Source: an uncultured Halomicronema sp. (lineage in GTDB: Bacteria; Cyanobacteriota; Cyanobacteriia; Phormidesmidales; Phormidesmidaceae). From it: a stretch of DNA of 64,000 nt. Both the position numbers and the translations under genes were made by a program. The stretch covers positions 1 through 64,000 of the forward strand of contig CALCCA010000063.1 in assembly GCA_937899725.1 (NCBI GenBank), read 5' to 3'. Below, one piece after another: positions 26,701 through 34,937 of this stretch. Below the pieces are notes generated by a model. That model worked only from the letters and a program-made list of their open reading frames with translations. It ran no database searches and was not told where the DNA came from. Every line of letters begins with the position of its first letter. The stretch's first letter is position 1.

Positions 26701-26786
26701 CTTTTCTTCTGTCGTAGGGCTTCTAAGAAAAGGGGGATTGTCTTGGTAGCTTGGGTGGGGCGATCGCCCCACATAAGGATAAACCA

Positions 26787-27278
26787 GTGAATAGAAAGAA
26801 TGAGACGGACGGTGTGTGGGAGGCGATTGGTTGCTATGGCCTGATCTTGGCCTGCACTTTGGGGCCCATCATGATGTGGGCAGTCGGTGTCATAACTTAC
26901 GAATGGATGACGCAATTTGAATTTGGGTCTGGGAATGCTTATACCGTCGGTCAGGCATTTGGTTTGACCTTTTCCTTCTTGGGCCTGTTGTTTCTGTATC
27001 TGGTTATCGGCGCTGGCTTGGGCATCTTCACCGTTGCAAGAGTTGTACGCTTTGGTCGCTGGTGTTCACAACACACAAAAATACCCGTTCTGACAGTGAC
27101 CTTACTAAACGGTCTCATGAACTTGGTGGGTGGCAGTTTCTTAGTCACAGTTGTTTTCGGTTACGACATACCATCCACGCCGATGAGAAATATTGCTATG
27201 GCGCTCATAACAAGTTCATTGCTGATTTTCAATCTTTTCTTGCCGCGATGGGTACGGGAAATAACAGGACATCGCTGA
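26787..27278 (+). CDS. Multi-pass membrane protein, unknown
   Basis: The protein has about 163 residues with four hydrophobic segments (LILACTLGPIMMWAVGVI; FGLTFSFLGLLFLYLVIGAGLGIF; LLNGLMNLVGGSFLVTVVFG; IAMALITSSLLIFNLFL). The GTG at 26787 is chosen because AAGGAT lies seven bases upstream. Like the preceding gene it pairs a periplasmic loop with Gly-rich helices. The function is unknown. Confidence 0.5.
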   Translation: MNRKNETDGVWEAIGCYGLILACTLGPIMMWAVGVITYEWMTQFEFGSGNAYTVGQAFGLTFSFLGLLFLYLVIGAGLGIFTVARVVRFGRWCSQHTKIPVLTVTLLNGLMNLVGGSFLVTVVFGYDIPSTPMRNIAMALITSSLLIFNLFLPRWVREITGHR

Positions 27279-27441
27279 GGCAACAGTTCAAGGGCAAAGC
27301 GATCGCTCAATTCTTCCTTGCAACCATCAGCCGTTTTTAATGAAATGCTGCATTAAGTCCAAATACCAACAGTAGTCACACCCACCCAATCACCATCAAC
27401 GTTTTGCCCAATTTTGTAAATGTAGAAAACAGACATACAAC

Positions 27442-28678
27442 CAGGGCCATTTCATTCTCAAGGAAAGCTGAAGATGCTAGAGTTTCAGGCTGATCCACTT
27501 TTTCCGTAAGGCTTATGCATCTCCTCCCGCAATCCCCTGCTGTTGCCGCGCCACCTAGCCTTGAGGCGCGACCAGAGAGAATTGAGATTCTTGAGGCCTT
27601 CGCTGACCTGCCGGACGTGCGTAAGGCCTCTGGCAAGCGACACCAGATGGCTCTGTGCTTGGCGCTCTTTACTCTGGCAGTGACAGCCGGTAATCGAGGG
27701 TTTATCTCGATTGGCGACTGGCTCAAGTGCTACCAGAGCGAGTTGCTTGACCTCTTCAAGCCGCCCAAACACCGCCTGCCCTCCTACAGTACAATTCGCC
27801 GGGTGCTTGTGAAGCTGGACTATCGGCAATACTCAGCGGCCTTAGCTCGGTTCTTTGATATTGAAGCGTTACCGGGTGAGACCTTAGCGGTGGATGGCAA
27901 AGTCTTACGGGGGTCATATCAACTGGAAACGGACAATCCTGACTCTCCCCCTCATCCCGCCATTCTGTTGGTCAGTGCCTATCTGGTGGAGCGGGGGCTG
28001 ATTCTGGAACCTTATCCAGTTGACCGCAAAACCAACGAAATCAAAGCCTTACCGGAGTTCATCGATCAACTGGCGCTCAAGGGGGTGGTGATTGCCTTTG
28101 ATGCGATTAGCACCCAAAAAAACTTGTCAGCTCATCATTGACACCGACAATCACTACTTAGGTGCCCTCAAAGGCAATCAAGGCAATCTGCTCAAAACCG
28201 TCCAGGCTAACTTTGTTGCTGAGGTTAGCCATACTGACCTCAGCAAAGGCCACGGGCGCATTGAGAAGCGGGTTGTCAGTCTTTGCACGACCCTCGACAA
28301 CATCAAGCCGTGGCCAGGGCTGAAGGCCCTGGTGCGCGTGGAGAGTGAGCGTCAATTTAAGTACGGCGGACAACCGCGCCGAGAAACCGAGACTCGCTAC
28401 TATATCGCCTCGTTTCTGGCCACCGCAGAGGCCTTTGCTCAACGCATTCGGGGCTATTGGGGCGTTGAAAACAAGGTGCACCACGTCCGCGATGTGACGC
28501 AAGGTGAGGATGCTTCGCGCATCCGCATGCACCAGTTACCGCAAATCTTCGCCGTCGCTCGTAACTTCGCGCTCAATCTCTACCGCGCTAATGAGTTCTC
28601 GAATATGGCTCAAGCGGAACGATTCTGCAAATTTGGCCTAGATACGCTGAAGACCGTTTTTAGAATGAAATAGCCCTG
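27442..28678 (+). mobile_element. ISAs1-family insertion sequence, 1237 bp
   Basis: The ends are imperfect inverted repeats: the left end reads CAGGGCCATTTCATTCT and the right end, reverse-complemented, CAGGGCTATTTCATTCT. A perfect 10-bp direct duplication, GACATACAAC, flanks the element (27432-27441 and 28679-28688). The transposase is of the ISAs1 type. Intact ends and a perfect target duplication suggest a recent insertion, although the transposase frame is broken. Confidence 0.92.
27515..28673 (+). pseudogene. ISAs1-family DDE transposase, frameshifted
   Basis: The first frame (27515-28141) encodes the N-terminal part: FADLPDVRKASGKRHQMALCLAL, then GDWLKCY and the first catalytic Asp in LAVDGKVLRGS. 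The second frame (about 28092-28673) carries DTDNHYLGALKGNQGN, RIEKRVV and RGYWGVENKVHHVRDV, with the remaining acidic catalytic residues. The switch is at an A7 run (28116-28122). Joining needs a +1 shift, that is, one base fewer or two more. It is probably inactive unless the frameshift is programmed or a sequencing error. Confidence 0.88.
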
Positions 28679-28941
28679 GACATACAACCAACTTCATATG
28701 AGCGTAAATTTTTGAGGTTGTCTGTCATCCATTGATCTAAAACTTTCAATCGCGCTTCACTTTGTCTTACAGCCTCTGAGTCGTACTCATCGAGATCATC
28801 TTCTGAGTTCAGGTTTAAGAACTCTGAAGCACGAGTAAAGCCGGCTGCAGTTGCAAGACTAGATAACAAATTTTGCTTAGTCTTGGAAACCCTGACAACA
28901 AAGCGCTCAGCATGAAAATTTGGTTCAAAAAACTGCTTGGT

Positions 28942-29706
28942 TCATAGCTCCATTCCCATCAAGCGTTGCTTAATCTCTTCTATCAAAGAAAGAGTAGCTT
29001 CTTCAGCCTGCGTGTTCTGATAAGCCATAATCTTAGGCAGCTTATCCTCATGAAGTTCTAAGAACCGCTGTTTAACAGTAGTAGCTCTTCCTGATTTAAG
29101 TCTTAATGGAACATCAAGCCTGCTAAGCAAACTTTCTAAATTAAATCTCACATAGCAGTCTGCCCTATCATCTATTGGCACATTGTTTCGAAATAAGAAA
29201 GCCGTACTCCACAAGCTTTCTTCCTCATGCGGTCTATAGTCGTACCATTCTTCAAAATACACTTCCGGAGCAATGCCAACCCATTCATCGGTATCTGTTT
29301 CCGCCAGAATGATCGGAAAACCCTCAAACGGCTCTATGATTGATTGCTCGTCAGGATGATCCCTATCCCATTTAGAAAGCGCATCATTTTTCGAGACAAC
29401 ATGGACCTCTACTGAAACACAGCGGGATTGTAAGAAATTGAGCAACTCCATTTGTTTTTCATCGGCAGGAGTTAGCTCTGTGGAAGGGGTTTCTCTTGGA
29501 AACTGTTTGTTTTGTGGAAAGACGCTTTCGATTTCGACTTGTTCGATATATCCTTCTGCTTCGAGCAATCGGTCTAGCGTTAGTTCTCCTTGCTCCGCAG
29601 GTTCCCAAATAAAGGGATCGACATAGTGATCGCCTTCTGTGCTAAATACGATGAGATCGGTCAGTTGCCTCAATTCTTCGAGCATTCGTGCGGTAGTTGG
29701 GTTCAT
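28942..29706 (-). CDS. Nuclease A inhibitor-like (NuiA) family protein, extended
   Basis: The 254-residue protein has an N-terminal part resembling NuiA-type inhibitors: LIVFSTEGDHYVDPFIWEP, GELTLDRLLEAEG, VEIESVF, then ELLNFLQ, VEVHVVSK, FPIILAETDTDEWVGIAPEV. Known NuiA binds and blocks the sugar-nonspecific nuclease NucA. The C-terminal 100 residues extend beyond the usual length. A second relative, broken by the IS, follows on the same strand. The assignment is from memory of the family pattern. Confidence 0.55.
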   Translation of the reverse strand: MNPTTARMLEELRQLTDLIVFSTEGDHYVDPFIWEPAEQGELTLDRLLEAEGYIEQVEIESVFPQNKQFPRETPSTELTPADEKQMELLNFLQSRCVSVEVHVVSKNDALSKWDRDHPDEQSIIEPFEGFPIILAETDTDEWVGIAPEVYFEEWYDYRPHEEESLWSTAFLFRNNVPIDDRADCYVRFNLESLLSRLDVPLRLKSGRATTVKQRFLELHEDKLPKIMAYQNTQAEEATLSLIEEIKQRLMGMEL

Positions 29707-29977
29707 GACTTTTCGACATGAGTGGGTGGTGGACTGGCGTCTTGATAGTTGATTCGTACCACAGAAAGCTCATCTGATGGTGCTTAGATCTCTGGATGGG
29801 TAGGGCGATCGCCCCTTTTGGCATACGGCATCACGAACCTGCAAATTTGCGAGATCCTTCATAGTTAATACAGAGGTTGGATACCAGAGATCAGAAATTA
29901 GCTCATGATGGCCTCAGGGCTGACTTCTGACTTCTGTCTGCCGACCTTCGTAGATGCTCGCTAGCCGGAGAGATTTC

Positions 29978-32596
29978 ATGCAACCCACCAACCCTAAGCA
30001 ATTTACTGAGAAGGCGTGGCAGGCCATTGTCCGCACGCCGGAGATTGCCAAAGAAGCCAAACACCAGCAGATCGAGAGCGAGCACCTGATGCAGGCGCTC
30101 TTAGAGCAAGAAGGGCTGGCGGTTTCGGTCTTCAACAAGGCAGAAGTAAACGTGCAGAATGTGCGCGATCGCACCACCGACTTCATCGCTAAGCAGCCCA
30201 AAATCAGCAATGCCGGCGGTTCGGTCTATCTGGGCAACAGCCTCGATCAGCTGCTCGATCGCGCCGATAGCTACCGCAAAGACTTTGGCGATGAATACAT
30301 TTCTATCGAACATTTACTGCTGGCCTATGCCAAAGACAGTCGGTTTGGGCAGACGCTATTTCGCGAATTCAACCTGGATGAAAACTCCCTGAGAGGCATT
30401 ATCAAAGACGTGCGAGGCAATCAGAAAGTGACCGATCAAAACCCGGAAGGCAAATACGAAGCACTGGAAAAATATGGTCGCGACCTGACGGAGCTGGCGC
30501 GAGAAGGCCGACTCGACCCCGTGATTGGTCGGGATGATGAGATTCGCCGCACGATTCAGATTCTCTCGCGGCGCACGAAGAATAATCCCGTACTGATTGG
30601 GGAACCCGGCGTGGGTAAAACCGCGATCGCCGAAGGTCTGGCCCAGCGCATCATTAGTAAAGATGTGCCCGAGTCACTGCGCGATCGCAAAATCATTGCT
30701 CTCGACATGGGTGCCCTGATTGCGGGTGCGAAGTATCGCGGTGAATTTGAAGAGCGCCTCAAGGCTGTCCTCAAAGAAGTGCAAGATTCCGACGGGCAGA
30801 TGGTGCTGTTCATCGACGAGATTCATACCGTGGTCGGAGCCGGAGCAACTCAGGGTTCGATGGATGCGGGCAACCTGCTGAAGCCACTGCTGGCGCGAGG
30901 CGAATTGCGCTGTATTGGCGCGACCACGCTCGATGAATATCGCAAGTACATCGAAAAGGATGCTGCGCTGGAACGGCGCTTTCAGCAGGTGTTTGTCGAT
31001 CAGCCCAGCATTGAAGACACCGTCTCGATTCTGCGGGGACTCAAGGAGCGCTATGAGGTGCATCACGGGGTAAAGATTGCCGATGGTGCGTTGGTGGCGG
31101 CGGCAGTGCTCTCGACCCGGTACATCAGCGATCGCTTCTTGCCCGATAAGGCGATCGACCTGGTGGATGAGTCGGCAGCCAAGCTCAAAATGGAGATTAC
31201 TTCCAAACCGGAAGAGCTGGACGAAGTCGATCGCAAAATCCTTCAGCTCGAAATGGAGCGCCTGTCGCTCAAAAACGAGACCGATGCGGGGTCGCTGGAT
31301 CGGCTGGAGCGCTTAGAGAAGGAACTGGCGGATCTGAAAGAAACTCAGTCCGGTTTGAACGCCCAATGGCAGTCCGAAAAAGACCTGATCGACGACATCC
31401 AAAAACTGCGGGAAGAGCTAGATCACGTCAACATTGAGATTCAGCAGGCGGAACGCAACTATGACCTGAATCGCGCGGCGGAGCTGAAGTATGGCAAGCT
31501 CACCGACCTGCAACGCAAAGTCGAAGATGCTGAGCAGAAGTTGGAGAATGCCCAAACCAGCGGTCAATCGCTGCTGCGGGAAGAGGTTACAGAAGAGGAC
31601 ATCGCCGAAATTATCTCCAAATGGACGGGTATTCCCGTCAGCAAGCTGGTGGCCTCCGAAATGGAAAAGCTGCTGCACCTGGAAGATGAACTCCACCAGC
31701 GCGTGATCGGTCAAGATGAAGCCGTGACCGCTGTTTCGGACTCTATTCAGCGATCGCGGGCTGGACTCGCTGACCCCAACCGACCCATTGCCAGCTTCAT
31801 TTTCCTCGGCCCGACGGGCGTCGGCAAAACCGAACTGGCCAAGGCGCTAGCCTCCTATATGTTCGACACCGAAGAGGCGATCGTCCGCATCGACATGTCG
31901 GAATATATGGAGAAGCACGCCGTCGCGCGACTGATTGGGGCACCTCCCGGCTACGTCGGCTTTGACGAAGGCGGTCAGCTCACCGAAGCGATTCGCCGTC
32001 GGCCCTATGCGGTCATCCTCTTCGACGAAATCGAAAAGGCCCACCCCGATGTGTTCAACATCATGCTGCAAATCTTGGATGATGGTCGCCTGACCGATTC
32101 CCAAGGGCGCACGGTGGACTTCCGCAACTGTGTGGTGATTATGACCAGCAACATCGGCTCGCAATACATCTTGGATCTGGCGGGTGATGATGAGAAGTAT
32201 GACCTCATGCGCGATCGCGTCATGGAAGCTATGCGCGGTCAGTTCCGCCCGGAGTTCCTCAACCGGGTAGATGAGCTGATCATCTTCCACAGCTTGCGCC
32301 AAGAGCAATTGAAAGAAATCGTCAGGCTCCAGATCCAGCGGTTGGAGAAGCGCTTGGGCGAGCGCAAGATGTCCCTCACGCTATCAGAAGAGGCGCTGGA
32401 TTGGGTGGCCCAAGTCGGCTACGACCCCGTCTACGGAGCGCGGCCCCTGAAGCGAGCGATCCAAAAAGAACTGGAGACGCCGATGGCCAAGGGCATCCTG
32501 CGCGGCGACTTTGTAAACGGCGATCGCATCTACGCTGACGTGGAAAACGAACGCCTTATCTTCAAACGCCAAGCCCCCGAACTCGCGACAGTGTAA
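29978..32596 (+). CDS. clpB: ClpB disaggregase
   Basis: The 872-residue Hsp100 protein is complete. It has an N-terminal Clp repeat domain, NBD1 with [13 protein letters not shown] and [11 protein letters not shown], the long middle coiled coil (about residues 410-530) specific to ClpB, and NBD2 with [27 protein letters not shown] and the sensor-2 region [10 protein letters not shown]. It rescues aggregated proteins together with DnaK. GGAG lies eight bases before the ATG at 29978. A strong hairpin follows the stop. The 3' end of the gene is duplicated twice downstream (33472-33694). No CIRCE element was found. Confidence 0.96.
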   Translation: MQPTNPKQFTEKAWQAIVRTPEIAKEAKHQQIESEHLMQALLEQEGLAVSVFNKAEVNVQNVRDRTTDFIAKQPKISNAGGSVYLGNSLDQLLDRADSYRKDFGDEYISIEHLLLAYAKDSRFGQTLFREFNLDENSLRGIIKDVRGNQKVTDQNPEGKYEALEKYGRDLTELAREGRLDPVIGRDDEIRRTIQILSRRTKNNPVLIGEPGVGKTAIAEGLAQRIISKDVPESLRDRKIIALDMGALIAGAKYRGEFEERLKAVLKEVQDSDGQMVLFIDEIHTVVGAGATQGSMDAGNLLKPLLARGELRCIGATTLDEYRKYIEKDAALERRFQQVFVDQPSIEDTVSILRGLKERYEVHHGVKIADGALVAAAVLSTRYISDRFLPDKAIDLVDESAAKLKMEITSKPEELDEVDRKILQLEMERLSLKNETDAGSLDRLERLEKELADLKETQSGLNAQWQSEKDLIDDIQKLREELDHVNIEIQQAERNYDLNRAAELKYGKLTDLQRKVEDAEQKLENAQTSGQSLLREEVTEEDIAEIISKWTGIPVSKLVASEMEKLLHLEDELHQRVIGQDEAVTAVSDSIQRSRAGLADPNRPIASFIFLGPTGVGKTELAKALASYMFDTEEAIVRIDMSEYMEKHAVARLIGAPPGYVGFDEGGQLTEAIRRRPYAVILFDEIEKAHPDVFNIMLQILDDGRLTDSQGRTVDFRNCVVIMTSNIGSQYILDLAGDDEKYDLMRDRVMEAMRGQFRPEFLNRVDELIIFHSLRQEQLKEIVRLQIQRLEKRLGERKMSLTLSEEALDWVAQVGYDPVYGARPLKRAIQKELETPMAKGILRGDFVNGDRIYADVENERLIFKRQAPELATV

Positions 32597-32606
32597 GGCT
32601 CCCAAA

Positions 32607-32640
32607 AGAACCCCGGCTTCTTGGAAAAAGCCGGGGTTCT
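32607..32640 (+). terminator. Stem-loop terminator after clpB
   Basis: AGAACCCCGGCTT (32607-32619) pairs with AAGCCGGGGTTCT (32628-32640) around an eight-base loop, eleven bases after the clpB stop. The T-run is short. The same hairpin recurs, slightly mutated, at 33557-33588 with the second clpB tail copy. Confidence 0.7.
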
Positions 32641-32770
32641 GAGTAAGCTCAAGATGCTAGCGCATCGGCGCTGCGAAACCATGCCCGATCGGGCTATACC
32701 TGTCCAGAGAGCGATCGCCCATCGATTCTTGGCTCAATGGCAAAATAGAGAAAACGCTTGCGAGGCCGCT

Positions 32771-33100
32771 ATGGTCGAAATGTCGCAAATTAAGGCGCTG
32801 AGTCAGCAAATTGCTGAGCAGTTCCACCCTGAGCGCATTATCTTGTTTGGTTCCTACGCCTATGGCGAACCGACTCCAGATTCGGATGTGGATTTGCTGG
32901 TGATAATGCCGTTTGAGGGCCACTCTCCTCGGAAAGCGGCTGAAATCCGGTTTCAAGTTCGCCCTCAATTTCCTTTAGATTTACTAGTGCGCACCCCTGA
33001 GTTGCTGTGTCAACGGCTAGAGATGGGAGATTTTTTTATGAAAGAAATCGTCGATGAAGGCAAAGTGCTCTATGAAGCCACTGACCCAAGAATGGATTGA
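32771..33100 (+). CDS. MNT nucleotidyltransferase-domain antitoxin
   Basis: The 109-residue protein has the minimal nucleotidyltransferase signature GSYAYGEPTPDSDVDLLV (GSxxxG then DxD), with the third Asp expected in LDLLV. MNT proteins paired with HEPN proteins act as antitoxins; some do so by adding AMP groups to the HEPN toxin. The ATG at 32771 has GAGG five bases upstream, and a longer frame from 32621 runs into the clpB terminator. It overlaps the HEPN gene by 29 bases. Confidence 0.85.
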   Translation: MVEMSQIKALSQQIAEQFHPERIILFGSYAYGEPTPDSDVDLLVIMPFEGHSPRKAAEIRFQVRPQFPLDLLVRTPELLCQRLEMGDFFMKEIVDEGKVLYEATDPRMD

Positions 33101-33455
33101 GAAAGCGGAAGGAGATTTTAGGACCGCAAGTCGAGAACTACGGGCCGAGCAGTTGCCCAACTATGATGCAGTTTGTTTTCATGCCCAGCAATGTGCCGAA
33201 AAGTATCTCAAGGCCAGACTGCAAGAAACCAGCATTCCAGTTCCCAAAATCCACGATTTAACTGCATTGTTAGACTTGTTGCTACCCCATGACTCGGATC
33301 TAGAAGTCTTGCGGTTTGCTTTAGGGATGCTGACAGACTACGCCGTTGCAGTGCGGTATCCAGGGTTCTCAGCGGATCAGGCCGTTGCTGAGGAGGTGTA
33401 CAGTTTATGCGAACATGTCAGGCAGAGCATTCGACAGTGCCTATTGCCACCTTAA
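33072..33455 (+). CDS. HEPN-domain toxin
   Basis: The 127-residue all-helical HEPN protein contains WIEKAEGDFRTASREL, YDAVCFHAQQCAEKYLKARL, KIHDLTALLDLL and RYPGFSADQAVAEEVY. This is the HEPN subgroup that partners MNT proteins. The classic RNase motif RxxxxxH of HEPN toxins is not obvious at the C terminus (HVRQSIRQCLL), so nuclease activity is uncertain. It is translationally coupled to the MNT gene. The pair sits between the true clpB end and its duplicated tails. Confidence 0.85.
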   Translation: MKPLTQEWIEKAEGDFRTASRELRAEQLPNYDAVCFHAQQCAEKYLKARLQETSIPVPKIHDLTALLDLLLPHDSDLEVLRFALGMLTDYAVAVRYPGFSADQAVAEEVYSLCEHVRQSIRQCLLPP

Positions 33456-33471
33456 TTATCTGAAACGTAGC

Positions 33472-33694
33472 ATCGCATCTACGCCGACGTGGAAAACGAG
33501 CGCCTCGTCTTCAAACGCCAGGCTCCTGAACTCGCGACGGTGTAAGGCTCCCCAAAGAACCCTGGCTTTTTGAAAAAGCCGGGGTTCTGGGTAACCTGAA
33601 AATTGTCGGGGCGATCGTTCTGGCGTATTTACGCCGATGTGGAAAGCGAATGCCTTTTCTTTAAGCGTCAAACCCCTGAACTTGCAAAAACTGA
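33472..33694 (+). repeat. Two degenerate copies of the clpB 3' end
   Basis: Copy 2 (33472-about 33600) repeats the last 24 codons of clpB ([20 protein letters not shown] and the stop) plus the following terminator hairpin. Copy 3 (33624-about 33694) repeats the coding tail again, more diverged (RIYADVESECLFFKRQTPEL), and has lost the stop. The original is at 32523-32640. The copies are direct repeats flanking the MNT-HEPN pair, so this pair probably arrived by recombination or integration at the clpB 3' end. Confidence 0.85.
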
Positions 33695-33722
33695 GATGGA
33701 TTTTGAGAGTTGAGTGGGAAAA

Positions 33723-34184
33723 TTATCTACAGAAATTTTGCCAGCCAGTGTAATACTCTTTTTCGTCGGGCGTTAATTGCTTACCTGTCCTTGTTTTCCA
33801 TTCCAACAAGCAAACACGGGCAAAGGTGCTGTTATAAACAACGAAGTAATTCCATCTTTCGTCATCAAGATAGCGGGTCAAAATCTCTTCTCCATCTGGA
33901 AATTCTTCCTCAACAACAATCACCATACCTTCCGCTACCAGGGTACCGTTTCGTTGACTGAGCAAAACATTGGCTAGCTTGCGTTTGTTGGAATAGTTAT
34001 CCTTTAATCTTTCGATAGCTCTATTTACTGGTTTTGGCCATCCCATACTTCCTTCAGCTATGACTAAGTTTACATGCCACAAGATTAAGCGAGTTCGTAT
34101 TCCTGCTTGATAGAAATACACTGAACCAAAAATCAGAAGAAATACAACAGCAAAACGAATGAAGTGTTTACGTTTTATGTTCAT
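33723..34184 (-). CDS. Membrane-anchored hypothetical protein
   Basis: The 153-residue protein has one N-terminal membrane segment (HFIRFAVVFLLIFGSVYFYQ) followed by a soluble domain (VVEEEFPDGEEILTRYLDDERWNYFVVYNSTFARVCLLEWK). I recognise no family. The base composition is lower in GC than that of the neighbours by eye. It lies just downstream of the decayed toxin gene on the same strand and may belong to the same imported patch. Confidence 0.5.
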   Translation of the reverse strand: MNIKRKHFIRFAVVFLLIFGSVYFYQAGIRTRLILWHVNLVIAEGSMGWPKPVNRAIERLKDNYSNKRKLANVLLSQRNGTLVAEGMVIVVEEEFPDGEEILTRYLDDERWNYFVVYNSTFARVCLLEWKTRTGKQLTPDEKEYYTGWQNFCR

Positions 34185-34186
34185 AC

Positions 34187-34453
34187 TATTGACGGGAAAA
34201 ACGATAGATTTCTCTGCGGTGTAGCAAGCGAACGAAAAGTACTGCCTCGTCAGTCACTCGTACACCGATGCAATAATCGCCAATCCAAATCGGTCAAACT
34301 CTTGTTAGCCCTTTAACTTCAGCAAGTTACCTATATTTGCTGTGCTGTCCGTGGCTTTTACCCCTTCAATCGCATCACTCACATGCTCTAGCAAGGCTTT
34401 GCCTTTAATTCGCTTCAGACCTTTCTTAAGATTGTACGGAATCGAACCTTCAC
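34187..34453 (-). pseudogene. Decayed RelE/ParE-family toxin
   Basis: A GTG overlapping the antitoxin stop opens VKVRF, the usual RelE start. The frame then shifts to LKKGLKRIKGKALLEHVSDAIEGVK and NLLKLKG, shifts again to LTRV, meets an in-frame TGA, and continues PIWIGDYCIGVRVTDEA and FVRLLHRREIYRF to a TAG at 34189-34187. Put together these pieces match the RelE-type layout (LKKIK..., NLxKLKG, GDYRIG, FVRxLHRxxIYRxF). Two frameshifts and a stop mean no working toxin. Confidence 0.75.
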
Positions 34454-34656
34454 GCTTCGCCCTGAAGAATCGTCTGAATTTCGCTTTCATCCACAAACTC
34501 AGTCTCTTCACCTTCCTCAATAGCCTGCGCCAATCCCACATCCTCTAGTATTTCGAGAACTAGCTCATAAAAGACCTCACGCTTTTGTTGCAGCATCTCG
34601 ACAAGGACCTCTTTGAGCAGTTCTTTAGTCTGGTCATCATCTAACGTGAACTGCAT
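34450..34656 (-). CDS. Antitoxin-like small protein (orphaned)
   Basis: The 68-residue acidic protein MQFTLDDDQTKELLKEVLVEMLQ...LAQAIEEGEETEFVDESEI matches the pattern of small cyanobacterial antitoxins that precede RelE-type toxins. Its stop overlaps the GTG of the decayed toxin. The antitoxin frame is intact although the toxin is broken, as expected if toxin loss came first or an antitoxin is kept to neutralise related toxins. Confidence 0.7.
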   Translation of the reverse strand: MQFTLDDDQTKELLKEVLVEMLQQKREVFYELVLEILEDVGLAQAIEEGEETEFVDESEIQTILQGEA

Positions 34657-34937
34657 GTCGGCTTGTCTCTAAATCAATGGCCAAGATCACTTGTTTGAAT
34701 TTTAGCGGTTAGCTTACCAAAAGCGGTGACGGCTGACTCTGCGATCGCCCACCGCCTAGCAAACCTTCATGGCAGATGCGGAAGTTGCCTCTCCAACGGT
34801 ACTGAACTTGATGCTGGATACCGGACGATCGCCCTCATTTGTGCTGATGCCGCTACGTTGATGGGGAGTGAGCTCGCCAGTTTGAGCGTATTCGCTAACC
34901 TGGCGCGGCTCAAGCTGAGAGCGCATCCCCACAACTG

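Larger units (their letters stand above)
27353..28869 (-). pseudogene. Nuclease-A-inhibitor-like gene split by an IS element
   Basis: When the IS (27442-28678) and one copy of the 10-bp target duplication are removed, the minus-strand frame from 28869 continues without a break: ...NLKNLRSYEVGCMS joins VFYIYKIGQNVDGDWVGV and ends GIWT at a TAA (27355-27353). The rejoined tail resembles the last half of cyanobacterial NuiA-like proteins (a YxVG strand, then xxGxxxDGxWxG). The 5' end is unclear: the same frame continues upstream to the stop of the adjacent NuiA-like gene without an ATG. Confidence 0.6.

Noticed and set aside
28116-28122. A_AAA_AAC as a programmed -1 slippery site in the transposase
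   Set aside because: The downstream half is in the +1 frame relative to the first half, so a -1 slip would not join them.
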